DNA of 64,000 nt, taken from contig JADJDM010000009.1 in assembly GCA_016702705.1 (NCBI GenBank), positions 179,046 to 243,045 on the forward strand. The letters are read 5' to 3'. A program made the translations under genes and the position numbers. This DNA is from Bacteroidota bacterium. GTDB taxonomy: Bacteria; Bacteroidota; Bacteroidia; B-17B0; Aurantibacillaceae. The notes below the pieces were generated by a model. It was not told the origin of the DNA and did not search any database. It saw only the letters and a program-made list of their open reading frames with translations. Below are positions 48,571 through 57,888 of the stretch, in pieces (position 1 is the first letter of the stretch; every line of letters starts with the position of its first letter).

Positions 48571-50166
48571 TTAGTTCTTCAAAATCGTAAATTCAACTCT
48601 TCTATTCAATTGTTTGCCTTCATCTGTGTCATTTGTTCCAACTGGTTTTGTTTCTCCATAACCTAGCGCTTTAATTCTTTTCGCATCAATTCCTTTTGAA
48701 ACAATGTACTCTGTTACAGCTTTTGCTCTATCATCTGATAATTTTAAGTTAGCATCTTTTGAACCTACATTATCGGTGTGACCAGAAAGTTCAATTTCCA
48801 TTCCGCCGTTTTCGTTCATGTATCCAACTAAACGATCCATCTCAGGGAATGACTCAGGACGTAATGTTGCTTTACCAAAATCGAAGAAAATATTATTTAA
48901 ACGAATGGTTGAACCAACTTCTAAAGGAACTAAGTATAAATCCCTAGTTATTTCTTGATAAGCGGCAATGTTTGTTAAATCCAAGTTGTCTGATACAGAA
49001 ATGAATTTCTCGGCAAAGCCCATGAAACCATAATTTTTACCATAAGGTAATACAATTTTGTATTCACCTGTTCCAGCATTTGAGTTGGCAAAACCTGCAT
49101 TTTTACCATCCACTAAATTTTCATATTCAATGCTTGCTCCAATAGGTTCTTTGGTTTTTGCATTGTAAACTTTTCCGGAAATTAACACAACAGGATTTGG
49201 TTTGATGTCCTCAGCTAATTTAACCTTTACAATATCATCACCACCAATACTTTTGTGATCAGAAACCATGTACGCATATTCTGCTTTTGCATCTAAACAA
49301 TAATAAGCATCACGGCCTTTTGAATTCATTTTTGGGCCTAAGTTTACTGGTGTACTCCAGTTTTCCCAAGTGTCATCTAAACGCTTTGCCATCCATAAAT
49401 CTAAATCACCTTGCCCGCCTGGTCTGTCACTTGCAAAATACAAGGTAACTCCATCAGGTGCCAAAAAGCAATATGTTTCATGATATTCTTTTGTGTTAAG
49501 GTTGCCTATTTTTTTTGGCTCTGTCCAAGTATTATTATTTACTGCTTTATTTAAAAATTTCCCGAAATCTTTTAGTGACTTTGGTTTGCTCCATTTTTCT
49601 TTTTCAACTAATTTACTGAAATAAATATTTGCTTTTCCTCCATCAGCATTGTCGCATAAATAGAACAACATTTGTTTCCCATCTGAGCAAAAATAAGCGC
49701 CCATGCAAGATGCAGCGCCAGAGTATTGCGTAAAATTTTTAATATCTAATTTCTTAGGATCCTTCCATTCGCCTTTTTTGTTTTTACGAATAACCGAAAA
49801 TCCTGAGCCTTCATATTCGCCATCCACATAAGCACCTTTTACGATTAATGTGTTTCCATCGGGAGACACGTTACACACGGAAGTAATGTTTCCTTGGTTA
49901 ATTGGAGCTCCAGGATGAACAGCTTTGCCCCAAGTGCCATCACTTTGTAGTTGAGAAACCCAAATATCTTCGGCTGATTGGTTTTGAGCATGGCCGTTTC
50001 TAATCATGTATAATGTTTTTCCATCTGCAGAAATAATTGGTTTTAATTCATCTGCGCTGGAATTAGCTCCTGAACCTAAGTTTTCATGTTTTAATTCGTC
50101 TTGTGCATTTGCCGTTGAAAAGCTAATTCCAAGCGCTAAGATTAATGATAATTTTAATGATCTCAT
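48571..50166 (-). CDS. OmpA-family protein, paralogue A
   Basis: A 531-residue protein with signal peptide 1-21, PD40 blades (residues about 40-320; FASDRPGGQGDLDLWMAKRL, in pieces), a carboxypeptidase-regulatory-like domain (about 330-410; ISGKVYNAKTKEPIGASIEYENLVDGK) and an OmpA C-terminal domain (about 420-531; ELSGHTDNVGS, NRRVEFTIL). It is anchored to peptidoglycan in the periplasm. It is closely related to paralogue B just upstream, sharing nearly identical OmpA domains. Confidence 0.87.
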   Translation of the reverse strand: MRSLKLSLILALGISFSTANAQDELKHENLGSGANSSADELKPIISADGKTLYMIRNGHAQNQSAEDIWVSQLQSDGTWGKAVHPGAPINQGNITSVCNVSPDGNTLIVKGAYVDGEYEGSGFSVIRKNKKGEWKDPKKLDIKNFTQYSGAASCMGAYFCSDGKQMLFYLCDNADGGKANIYFSKLVEKEKWSKPKSLKDFGKFLNKAVNNNTWTEPKKIGNLNTKEYHETYCFLAPDGVTLYFASDRPGGQGDLDLWMAKRLDDTWENWSTPVNLGPKMNSKGRDAYYCLDAKAEYAYMVSDHKSIGGDDIVKVKLAEDIKPNPVVLISGKVYNAKTKEPIGASIEYENLVDGKNAGFANSNAGTGEYKIVLPYGKNYGFMGFAEKFISVSDNLDLTNIAAYQEITRDLYLVPLEVGSTIRLNNIFFDFGKATLRPESFPEMDRLVGYMNENGGMEIELSGHTDNVGSKDANLKLSDDRAKAVTEYIVSKGIDAKRIKALGYGETKPVGTNDTDEGKQLNRRVEFTILKN

Positions 50167-50233
50167 GTGTGCAATTATTTGATTTCAAATTTAAAGATTA
50201 TGTTTTTTTTTCGTCTACGTGGTATTGGGTATT

Positions 50234-51328
50234 TTAATTTTTAAGTATAGTAAATTCCACTCTCCGGTTTAATTGTTTTCCTTCTTCTGTTTCATTGCTG
50301 TCCAAGGCTTTTGTTTCGCCGTAGCCAATTGTTTTTATTCTACTTTCCTTTACTCCGTTTGCAACAAGATAGGTAGTAACTGCTTTTGCTCTCTCATCAG
50401 ATAATTTTAGATTTATTTCTTTACTACCTACATTATCTGTATGTCCCGATAATTCAATCTCCATGTTCGGATTTTGATGCATATATACAATTAATCTATC
50501 AATTTCAGGAAATGATTCGGGACGTAATGTTGCTTTTCCAAAATCGAAAAATATATTGTTTAAACGAATAGTTGAACCAACTTCTAAGGGAACTAAATAT
50601 AAATCTCTAGTTATTTCTTTATAGTCTGAAATAGTACTCAAATCAATATTGTCAGAGATGGCAATATGTTTTTCGGCAAAAGCCATAAAGCCGTAATTAA
50701 CGCCATAAGGTAAAACGATTTTGTATTCTCCAGTGAGTGGATTTGAAGTAGCAATGCCAGCATTTTTTCCGTCCATTAAATTTTCATATTCAATGTTTGC
50801 ACCAATTGGTTCTTTTGTTTTTGCGTTATAAACTTTTCCCGAAATAAGTACAACTGGATTTGGCCTTACTTCTTTTAAAAGTTTAATTTTCACAATATCT
50901 GCAGCGCCTAAGGAGTTTTTCCAAGATACCATGTAGGCTTGCTCTCCACGCGCATCAAGTGTGTAATAACAATCCCAATCTGCAGTATTAATTCCTGCGC
51001 CTAAATTAATTGGTTCACTCCATTTTTTCCAAGTACTATCAAGTCGTTTACTCATCCAAATATCGTTGCTGCCTAAAGTGCCAATTCTATTACTACTGTA
51101 ATAAAGTGTATAACCATCGGCTGCTAAAAACGGGGCAGTTTCATCAAACTCTTTGGTGTTGAGGTTGCCAATTTTTTCCGGTTCTGTCCAAGTGTTATTT
51201 TTCAATGATTTGCTTATGAATTTACCAACATCTTTTGCCGATTTTGGTTTTGCCCATTTATCTTTTAAAATAAGGTGACTAACATAAATATCACTTAAAC
51301 CGCCATTATTATCATCTGAAAAATACAT
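50234..51328 (-). pseudogene. OmpA-family protein, paralogue B, main part (frameshifted)
   Basis: Same architecture as paralogue A: PD40 blades, a regulatory-like domain (KVYNAKTKEPIGANIEYENLMDGK, in pieces) and an OmpA domain ending NRRVEFTILKN. The first part is in another frame (see next entry). Joining them gives about 530 residues, equal in length to paralogue A. The real frame opens at about 51352 within the A5 run at 51349-51353. Confidence 0.8.
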
Positions 51329-51351
51329 GAGTATCGTTTTTCCATCCGTAC

Positions 51352-51831
51352 TTAAAAAGAACCATTGTATTTCCCAAGACTTGAATATTTAGAAAAGTTT
51401 TTTATCTCTAATTTTTCGGGATCATTCCATTCACCCTTTTTGTTTTTTGTGATAATTGACAATCCCGAATTTTCATATTCACCATCCACATAAGCACCTC
51501 TTACCAATAATTGATTGTTATCTGTAGAAATATTAAAAACTCCAGAATTATAACCTTGATTAAGCGGATTTTTTGGATGAATTGCTAGGTTCCATTTCCC
51601 ATCTTCATTCAAAGTAGAAAACCAAATATCTTGCCCCGCTTTGTTTTGGCTGTGACCATCTCGCACAAAGTAGAGGGTTTTGCCATCGGATGAAATGATT
51701 GGAGAAATTTCTCCTGCGTACGAATTCACATTGCTTCCTATGTTTTCATGTGTAATTGTTGAGCTAGTTGCGCTTTGAGAAAGCGTTTTTAAATAAGAAA
51801 ATAAAAGAAGGATGTACACAAAATACTTCAT
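51352..51831 (-). pseudogene. OmpA-family protein, paralogue B, N-terminal part (frameshifted)
   Basis: Starts with a signal peptide (YILLLFSYLKTLSQS) and the first PD40 segment (SPIISSDGKTLYFVRDGHSQ). The frame runs off into a stop at KYNGSF; the sibling copy continues as CMGAYFCSDGKQML, matching FFLSTDGKTILMYFSD in the next frame here. The promoter box TAAATTTG (51860-51867, minus strand) precedes the ATG by about 28 bases. Confidence 0.78.
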
Positions 51832-51859
51832 GAAATAAAATTAGCGAAAATACTTTAAC

Positions 51860-51867
51860 CAAATTTA
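51860..51867 (-). promoter_or_regulatory. -7 box TAAATTTG of OmpA paralogue B
   Basis: An exact TAnnTTTG match on the minus strand, about 28 bases before ATG 51831. Confidence 0.45.
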
Positions 51868-51955
51868 TGCCAAGCTGATTTTTTTGACTGAGAAGTATCA
51901 CAAAATCAATAAAATTAATACCTTCGCTTTCTTCAAAATCATTTAAATAAAACGT

Positions 51956-52951
51956 ATGAGCAAATTAATTCTTGCCAATGATGGCATTGATGCAACAGGA
52001 AAGCAACTCTTAGAAAAAGCGGGTTTTACAGTGTTAACTGAAAAGGTAGCACAAGAAAATTTAATTGCGGAAATAAATGCAAAAGGAATTATTGCTTTAA
52101 CTGTTAGAAGTGCAACAAAGGTGCGTAAAGATTTTATTGATGCTTGCCCCGCTTTAAAAGTAATTGGTAGAGGTGGTGTTGGTATGGATAACATTGATGT
52201 TGACTATGCTCGTTCAAAAGGAATACAAGTAATTAATACGCCAGCAGCATCTTCCAATTCGGTTGCCGAATTAGTGTTTGCTCACTTATATGATTGCGCT
52301 CGTTTTTTATACGACAGCAATCGTAATATGAATGTTAGTGGTAACACAAAGTTTGATGAATTAAAAAAGAAATATGCAAAAGGTGTTGAGCTAACTGGCA
52401 AAACAATTGGTATTGTTGGTTTTGGTAGAATAGGGCAGGCGGTTGCGCGTATTGCTTTAGGTACAGGAATGAAAGTGCTGGCATTTGATCCGTTTGTAAA
52501 AGAAGCTGAGGTTGCATTACAAATTCATGGAATAGCTGACGTGAAAGTAAAAGTTGCTACTTCAAGTTTAGAAGAGGTAATTTCGAATAGTGATTTTATT
52601 ACTTTTCATGTTCCGGGTGGAGAAGTTATTACTGAGAAAGAATTGGCAATAATGAAAAACGGAGTAGTATTAGTAAATGCTGCACGTGGTGGAGTTATTA
52701 ATGAAGCAGCTTTAATCGGGGCATTAAATTCGGGTAAAGTTGCGCACGCTGGTTTAGATGTTTTTGTAAACGAACCAACACCAAGTGATGACATTTTAGA
52801 ACACACGAAAATTTCTTTAACTCCTCACATCGGGGCAGCTACGAATGAGGCTCAGGAACGTATTGGAGTTGAGTTAGCAGAGAAGATGATTACAGCGTTA
52901 GGTTTTAGGGCTTTTAGTTACGAGTTTTTGGTTCGTTTGATTAATTTATAG
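51956..52951 (+). CDS. SerA-like D-3-phosphoglycerate dehydrogenase
   Basis: A 331-residue D-2-hydroxyacid dehydrogenase. The NAD motif GFGRIGQAVAR is at about 152-162. The catalytic Arg is in AARGG, the Glu in FVNEP and the His in PHIGAATNE. It oxidises 3-phosphoglycerate in serine biosynthesis, assuming the SerA assignment; a related 2-hydroxyacid dehydrogenase is possible. It lies 60 bases before a DUF1015 gene, a pairing often seen with serine genes. The last about 18 residues (ALGFRAFSYEFLVRLINL) are unusual for the family and may be read-through into repeat debris. Confidence 0.82.
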   Translation: MSKLILANDGIDATGKQLLEKAGFTVLTEKVAQENLIAEINAKGIIALTVRSATKVRKDFIDACPALKVIGRGGVGMDNIDVDYARSKGIQVINTPAASSNSVAELVFAHLYDCARFLYDSNRNMNVSGNTKFDELKKKYAKGVELTGKTIGIVGFGRIGQAVARIALGTGMKVLAFDPFVKEAEVALQIHGIADVKVKVATSSLEEVISNSDFITFHVPGGEVITEKELAIMKNGVVLVNAARGGVINEAALIGALNSGKVAHAGLDVFVNEPTPSDDILEHTKISLTPHIGAATNEAQERIGVELAEKMITALGFRAFSYEFLVRLINL

Positions 52952-53011
52952 CTGGAACTCCGACTGGAAAACAAAAACTAGGAATAATAAACCAGCAACT
53001 TGGAATAATGT

Positions 53012-54271
53012 ATGGCAAAGATTTTACCTTTTAGAGCAATACGACCAGAGAACGATAAGGTTCACTTGGTGGCATCGCGTTCGGTTGATGGTTATAATAC
53101 CGCTGAGCTGAAAGAAAAATTAGCTGGGAATCCTTTTACTTTTTTGCATGTAATTAATCCAGATTTTGCTGATGGAGGAAAAACAAAACCAGGTTCTAAA
53201 GAGCGATTACAAAAAATAAAAAATAGATTCAAGGGGTTTATTAAGGAAAATATTTTTTTGCGGGATGCTTCTCCTGCTTATTATATTTATCGCCAAGTTA
53301 AAGAAGGTAACACATACATTGGCATTATTGGTTGTACAAGTATTGATGATTATTTGAATGGTGTAATTAAAATACATGAACAAACAATTACTACACGTGA
53401 GGAAAAGTTAAAAGATTATTTAGAAGTGTGTGAATTTAACGCCGAACCTGTTTTGTTTTCTTATCCAAATAATAAAACAATCGATTCGATTACAGATGCT
53501 CACGTTCATCAACGCCCTGATTACGACTTTACAACTACAGATAAGGTTCGTCACACTATTTGGGTAGTTAGTGATAAAAAGGATGTGCGTGCTATTGCCG
53601 AGCAGTTTGCAGCAACTCCTGCTGTGTATATTGCAGATGGACATCATCGTTCAGCATCATCAACTTTATACGGAAAAATAAAACGCAGTACTCGAAAATC
53701 GGTTACAGGAAAAGAAGCGTTTAATTACTATTTGGGCGTGTTTTTTCCTGAGGATCAATTACGTATTTTTGATTATAATCGTTTGGTTAAGGATTTGAAT
53801 AATTTATCGGACGAACAATTTATTAAGGAAGTTGAAAAATCATTTGTTGTAAATAAGATTGAAGGGAATGATTTTAAACCAACACGTAAACACCAATTAT
53901 CGCTTTATCTTTCACAAAATTGGTATTCCTTAGAAGCGAAGGAGGGAACTTATAATTCGAGCGACCCAGTTGGAAGTTTGGATGCAGCGATTTTAACTGA
54001 TCACATATTGTCGCCCATTCTAAATATACACGACCTTAAAACGGATAAACGTATTGGTTTTGTTCCTGGCATTAAAGGTAGCAAAGAGTTAAAATTTCAA
54101 GTTGACTCAGGAAAAGCAAAAGCTGCATTTGGTTTGTATCCTGTATCGATGGAGCATTTAAAGTGGATTGCCGATACCAATAATATCATGCCTCCCAAAT
54201 CCACTTGGGTTGAGCCAAAAATGCGTAGCGGGCTTGTAATCTTCAGTTTGGAAGATGAAAGCATAGAATAA
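53012..54271 (+). CDS. DUF1015 family protein
   Basis: A 419-residue soluble protein. The opening AKILPFRAIRPENDKVHLVASRSVDGYNTAELK and the middle YIADGHHRSASS are diagnostic of DUF1015 (cited in part). The family has a conserved GHHR motif and is often beside serA/serC in Bacteroidota, but its biochemical role is not established. Followed by an inverted repeat. Confidence 0.87.
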   Translation: MAKILPFRAIRPENDKVHLVASRSVDGYNTAELKEKLAGNPFTFLHVINPDFADGGKTKPGSKERLQKIKNRFKGFIKENIFLRDASPAYYIYRQVKEGNTYIGIIGCTSIDDYLNGVIKIHEQTITTREEKLKDYLEVCEFNAEPVLFSYPNNKTIDSITDAHVHQRPDYDFTTTDKVRHTIWVVSDKKDVRAIAEQFAATPAVYIADGHHRSASSTLYGKIKRSTRKSVTGKEAFNYYLGVFFPEDQLRIFDYNRLVKDLNNLSDEQFIKEVEKSFVVNKIEGNDFKPTRKHQLSLYLSQNWYSLEAKEGTYNSSDPVGSLDAAILTDHILSPILNIHDLKTDKRIGFVPGIKGSKELKFQVDSGKAKAAFGLYPVSMEHLKWIADTNNIMPPKSTWVEPKMRSGLVIFSLEDESIE

Positions 54272-54286
54272 TATCCTTCCGCACTT

Positions 54287-54344
54287 TCTCGACTGCGCTC
54301 GAAATGAAAACACTCGCAGAATGTCAAGTCGAGCGCAGTCGAGA
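54287..54344. repeat. Perfect 16-bp inverted repeat with 26-base loop
   Basis: Left arm TCTCGACTGCGCTCGA (54287-54302) and right arm TCGAGCGCAGTCGAGA (54329-54344) are exact complements. This type of sequence is dispersed in many Bacteroidota genomes. It may also act as a terminator after the DUF1015 gene. Confidence 0.8.
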
Positions 54345-54446
54345 CGAGTTTAACGTAATTTTTATTGTTCGTAACCTTGTTAATACAATATTCTAAACCC
54401 AATAGAAGACTGCCTCTTTAGGTGTGATATTTGTATAACAAGAATC

Positions 54447-55457
54447 GTGAAAAAACATTTCCTCAAATATCTAATTGCATTTTAAATATTTCCTTGCATT
54501 GGCTTGCATGCACAAATGCTTTTACCTTCATTGCAAAATGGAGTAGATAAATATCCCAACTTTAATCCTGAATACATTAAGAAGCATAATATTAAAAGTT
54601 TGGTGTTTGATATTATTGATAAAAAGGATTTGCAAGTGGCAGTTGATAAGGGTTTAATTCACTCTTATGAATTTAATAAAGATGGTATGCTAACTCGTTT
54701 TTATTACACCGTAATTTCAAAAACAATTACGCAAGAAATACATACAGGAGCAGTTTACAAAAAGCGGAAGAAGATTAGTAATGGCGGAGTGTATTTTAAA
54801 AATGAATATGTTTATGATACTATTTCAACACGTTTTTATTATGATGATAAAAATAGATTAACACATTCGCGTTACAATGATGGCCCTTATTATGAAGCAA
54901 TGTATTATGAGTACAATGATTCAAGTTTAATTACAAAAATCATAAGAGCAAAAGAAACTAACGTGAGTTACGATAAAGGTAATTTCCAATTAGGAATGCA
55001 AACGGTATTATCTGACGAGCGTTTTCAATATATAAAACTTGGAGATAAGCAGTTAAAAAAATTATGTTTAAATGATGAGAATCGTGTGTTTAAAGAAATA
55101 ATTATGACTTATGATGAATGTAAATATATCACCTCGTTAAACGAAGCTTTTACAGCGACTTGGATTAGCCAAGAATCAAAATTTGCATATAATTTTAATC
55201 ATCAAATGATTGAAAAAACCTATAAATCAAACTCGGGTGGAACGCTTCAAACTAAGAGTACGTTTGAGTATGACGCAAAAGGAAATTTACTTACCGAGAA
55301 ACAATTTAAGAATGATGTATTGTACAATGAGTTGAGTTATTTGTTTGATGATAGCGACCAACGCGTAAAATCTTTTTTAAACAGAGATCACATTAACAAG
55401 AGCATACGCATTACAAAAGTGATTTATACTTTTTGGGCTACTGTGGTGGAGCGTTAA
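54447..55457 (+). pseudogene. Exported protein with YD/RHS-like pattern; signal peptide interrupted by a stop
   Basis: The intact frame is 54504-55457 (317 residues). Upstream in the same frame, from GTG 54447, the text KKHFLKYLIAF, stop, IFPCIGLHAQ reads as a signal peptide split by a TAA at 54483-54485. The mature part has repeats of the form YDDKNRLTHSRYNDG and YDAKGNLLTEKQFKN, as in YD/RHS-type repeats. The function is unknown. Either one base change or a paired indel made the stop, or translation starts at 54504 without a signal. Confidence 0.68.
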
Positions 55458-55458
55458 C

Positions 55459-56349
55459 TTAATTAGAATACCCGTAAAAGAGGTTAAGCGCTTCTTCATA
55501 ACCATATTCTAGTTTAATAATTTTTTCAATTTTCCCTTCTTTATTATATGATATTTTTTCTTTTGCCCATACACCCTGTCTATGAAGTGTATACTTTGTT
55601 TTTACCCAGCCGTAAATAGAATAAAATAATAATTCATTATTCTTGTAATCAAGCTTTTTTACTAACGTATCCTTTTTGTAATACATCAGAAGTAGTTCAG
55701 GAGTTTGAATTACTGTAACTGTGTCGCTTAGTGTTTCCAACCTTTTAATGAATTTTCCTGATTTATATTCTACCTCTTCATTATGATTAATAAATATCCC
55801 ATCTAATTTTCCATTTACAAAATTTACTTTTTCACTAATTTTTTTTGTTTGGTCTTTTAGATCAATATAGTAATCTATAAACTCACCTTCTCTTTTTCCA
55901 TTTATTACTGTCGCCTTAAAAAAGAAGCAATCAATGTTAAAATTCTTTTTTGTGAAGAGCATGATCAGCATTGAGTCTTGACGGTAAGCTTCACTATTTT
56001 CTTCATAAACAAAAGAGCATTGGTCAATATAATACTTACCCAACCATTTACCTCCGGAAAACAAATAGGTTTTCCCTACTGATGGCCCTGTCATATGTTG
56101 ACTACACGCCTCGTTTGCATCTATAAAAATGATTGTTTTTTTGCCGACATGGCTCCTTAATTTATTTACAACTTCAATGTAATATTTTCTAATGTTTTTT
56201 TTTGAATTTGTTTCTAGTTTATAAATTTTCCCAATAAAAGAATGAGTATTGTTTTTGTAGTATTCAAAACGATCTTCTGGCCAACGACAACTGCAAGCCC
56301 AAACATGAAAGGAATAAAATAGGAATAATATAATGACTGAAATTTTCAT
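55459..56349 (-). CDS. Exported TIMP/NTR-like protein with MORN-like C-terminus
   Basis: A 296-residue exported protein (signal peptide 1 to about 18, ending WAC). Residues 18-125 carry the cysteine pattern CSC...ACSQH...SGGKWLG...QCSF, as in netrin/TIMP (NTR) OB-folds: an N-terminal CxC immediately after the signal. The C-terminal half has MORN-like repeats (INGKREGEFIDYY; VNGKLDGIFIN). TIMP-type N-terminal cysteines chelate metalloprotease zinc in animals; whether this protein inhibits a peptidase is unknown. It converges with the YD-like gene, with one base between the stop codons. Confidence 0.65.
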   Translation of the reverse strand: MKISVIILFLFYSFHVWACSCRWPEDRFEYYKNNTHSFIGKIYKLETNSKKNIRKYYIEVVNKLRSHVGKKTIIFIDANEACSQHMTGPSVGKTYLFSGGKWLGKYYIDQCSFVYEENSEAYRQDSMLIMLFTKKNFNIDCFFFKATVINGKREGEFIDYYIDLKDQTKKISEKVNFVNGKLDGIFINHNEEVEYKSGKFIKRLETLSDTVTVIQTPELLLMYYKKDTLVKKLDYKNNELLFYSIYGWVKTKYTLHRQGVWAKEKISYNKEGKIEKIIKLEYGYEEALNLFYGYSN

Positions 56350-56389
56350 GTAAATTATTCAAAAGAATTAATAGTGGTGAGTATCTTAA

Positions 56390-56689
56390 CTAAAAAGCGT
56401 ACCCCAAATTAAGCCCAAACATTCGTATGCTTTGCATTGGAACTCCTTTTATTGTGAGTGTTGCAGAGTTCGGTGTTGTTTGAATGTCTGCTACACCTTT
56501 TCCAAATTGCCCTAGGTCGCCAATGTTTTCACGAATATCATCTTTTAAATCAGCTTGTTCTTGGGTTGTTAAATTTAGTGTTCCATCAGAAACAACATTA
56601 GCATAAAATTTAGCAGCACCTCCACCTCCACCTAAAATCCACCAATCGATTGAAAAATGCTCATTAATAATCCATTGTGAACCTATCAT
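56390..56689 (-). pseudogene. DUF3575-like outer-membrane protein, C-terminal part (frameshifted)
   Basis: The frame is open upstream to about 56846 (HQAPHGFYIAPYFRYAKYKLT). It has the SQWIINEHFSIDWWILGGGGG segment and ends in LGLNLGYAF-type aromatic strand (here FGLNLGYAF), characteristic of a barrel terminus. It is the continuation of the next entry across a T5 run at 56846-56850. Confidence 0.72.
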
Positions 56690-56763
56690 TAACCCTCCCG
56701 TAACGCCACCATAAGTAACGGTTCCTAAATAAGTACGCGTTTTGGTGTTGTTGTCGTATAATT

Positions 56764-57231
56764 CTAAATAATCGGCAGTAAGTTTGTATTTAGCATAACG
56801 AAAGTAGGGCGCGATATAAAAGCCATGGGGAGCTTGATGTTCTTCTTTTTGCCTGGATAAAAACGAAATTCTGGGGTAATTGCAAAACCACTAAATTTAG
56901 GAATTTGCCAACCTTCTGTTTTTGATGGTGGCGAGTAAATTTGACCTGGTATATTTCTTGGAATTACTAAGCTTATTCCTAACGCACCCGACATGTTTTT
57001 ATGAAAACCATACTCGTATTGAAATGAAAAATTACGAAAAGCAAGTTGAGTAAGATTTAGTTTGATTACGCTTTTTGAACCTTCGCTACTTGCAAGAGGT
57101 GGACTTAAAAATGTACTTTTCTTTTTGCTATATAAAGGAGAATCTTTTGGAATAGTAGGTGTTTTTTTTGCCATCAAAGGAAAAGCAATAAGCGACAGCG
57201 CAGTTGAAAACGCAACAAATGATTTTTTCAT
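56764..57231 (-). pseudogene. DUF3575-like outer-membrane protein, N-terminal part (frameshifted)
   Basis: Starts with a signal peptide (MKKSFVAFSTALSLIAFPLMA) and the DUF3575 pattern VIKLNLTQLAFRNFSFQYEYGFHKNM. It reads out of frame after PGKKK. The full gene 56390-57231 gives a small outer-membrane beta-barrel of about 280 residues. Function unknown. Confidence 0.75.
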
Positions 57232-57293
57232 AAATAAGGTTTTAGTAAAATAAAAGTAAGAAGAATTTTTGACTAAAAAAAACTAGGTGCATT

Positions 57294-57455
57294 TTATTTC
57301 AATGCCAAATAAATCAAGCCCCATACTCCAAAAAAGAATCCGCCAAGCATTAAATTGTTCACCTGCTTTTTCAAATCTCTTTTAATAAATAATCTGTAAA
57401 TCACCCACCCTAAAAAAACCGCTAAAAATGCAATTGGAATATAAATACGTAGCAT
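57294..57455 (-). CDS. 53-residue membrane protein next to the ccm cluster
   Basis: Reads MLRIYIPIAFLAVFLG..., a short protein with two predicted transmembrane segments (about 5-22 and 36-52) joined by a basic loop (LFIKRDLKKQ). Start ATG 57455, stop at 57294. It lies 39 bases after ccmE on the same strand, so it could be part of the ccm transcript. No family recognised; coding status is based on the clean frame and two-helix pattern. Confidence 0.6.
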   Translation of the reverse strand: MLRIYIPIAFLAVFLGWVIYRLFIKRDLKKQVNNLMLGGFFFGVWGLIYLALK

Positions 57456-57494
57456 AAATTAAAATTTAATTCTTTCTTTTTCCTTTTTCAATCC

Positions 57495-57887
57495 CTATTT
57501 AGCCTCTGCTACTTGCTTCCCATCGTTATACTTACTCGGGCATTTCATTAAAATTTCATTTGCATGAAATTCTTCACCTTGCATTTTACCAATGATTACA
57601 ATTTGCTCAGAGCGTTCAAAATCTTGTGGTTTAGTTTTGTGTAATACAACACGTTTTTCTAATCCGTTATTATCTAACATGTAAAAAGTAAACGCGTCTG
57701 CATCAATTGCAGGGTTGTATTCAGTTGCTTTTTCTTTGTTCAATTTGCCTACCACATGATATTCAGTATCTGGATTTTGCATTGCCTCAGCAAAGTTAGA
57801 GTAGGTGCTTGTGTTTCCTAATGTTGCTATTAATGCGCCAATTGCAATGGCAATAATTATAATAGCTATGATATGTATCTTCTTCAT
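57495..57887 (-). CDS. ccmE: Cytochrome c maturation haem chaperone
   Basis: A 130-residue protein with one N-terminal transmembrane helix (residues 4-25) and an OB-fold periplasmic domain (YHVVGKLNKEK; QIVIIGKMQGEEFHANEIL). In place of the usual HxxxY haem-binding site it has CPSKY, i.e. CxxxY. This variant is known in some other phyla. CcmE receives haem from CcmABCD and delivers it to the lyase. The gene starts one base after ccmD. Confidence 0.85.
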   Translation of the reverse strand: MKKIHIIAIIIIAIAIGALIATLGNTSTYSNFAEAMQNPDTEYHVVGKLNKEKATEYNPAIDADAFTFYMLDNNGLEKRVVLHKTKPQDFERSEQIVIIGKMQGEEFHANEILMKCPSKYNDGKQVAEAK

Positions 57888-57888
57888 C

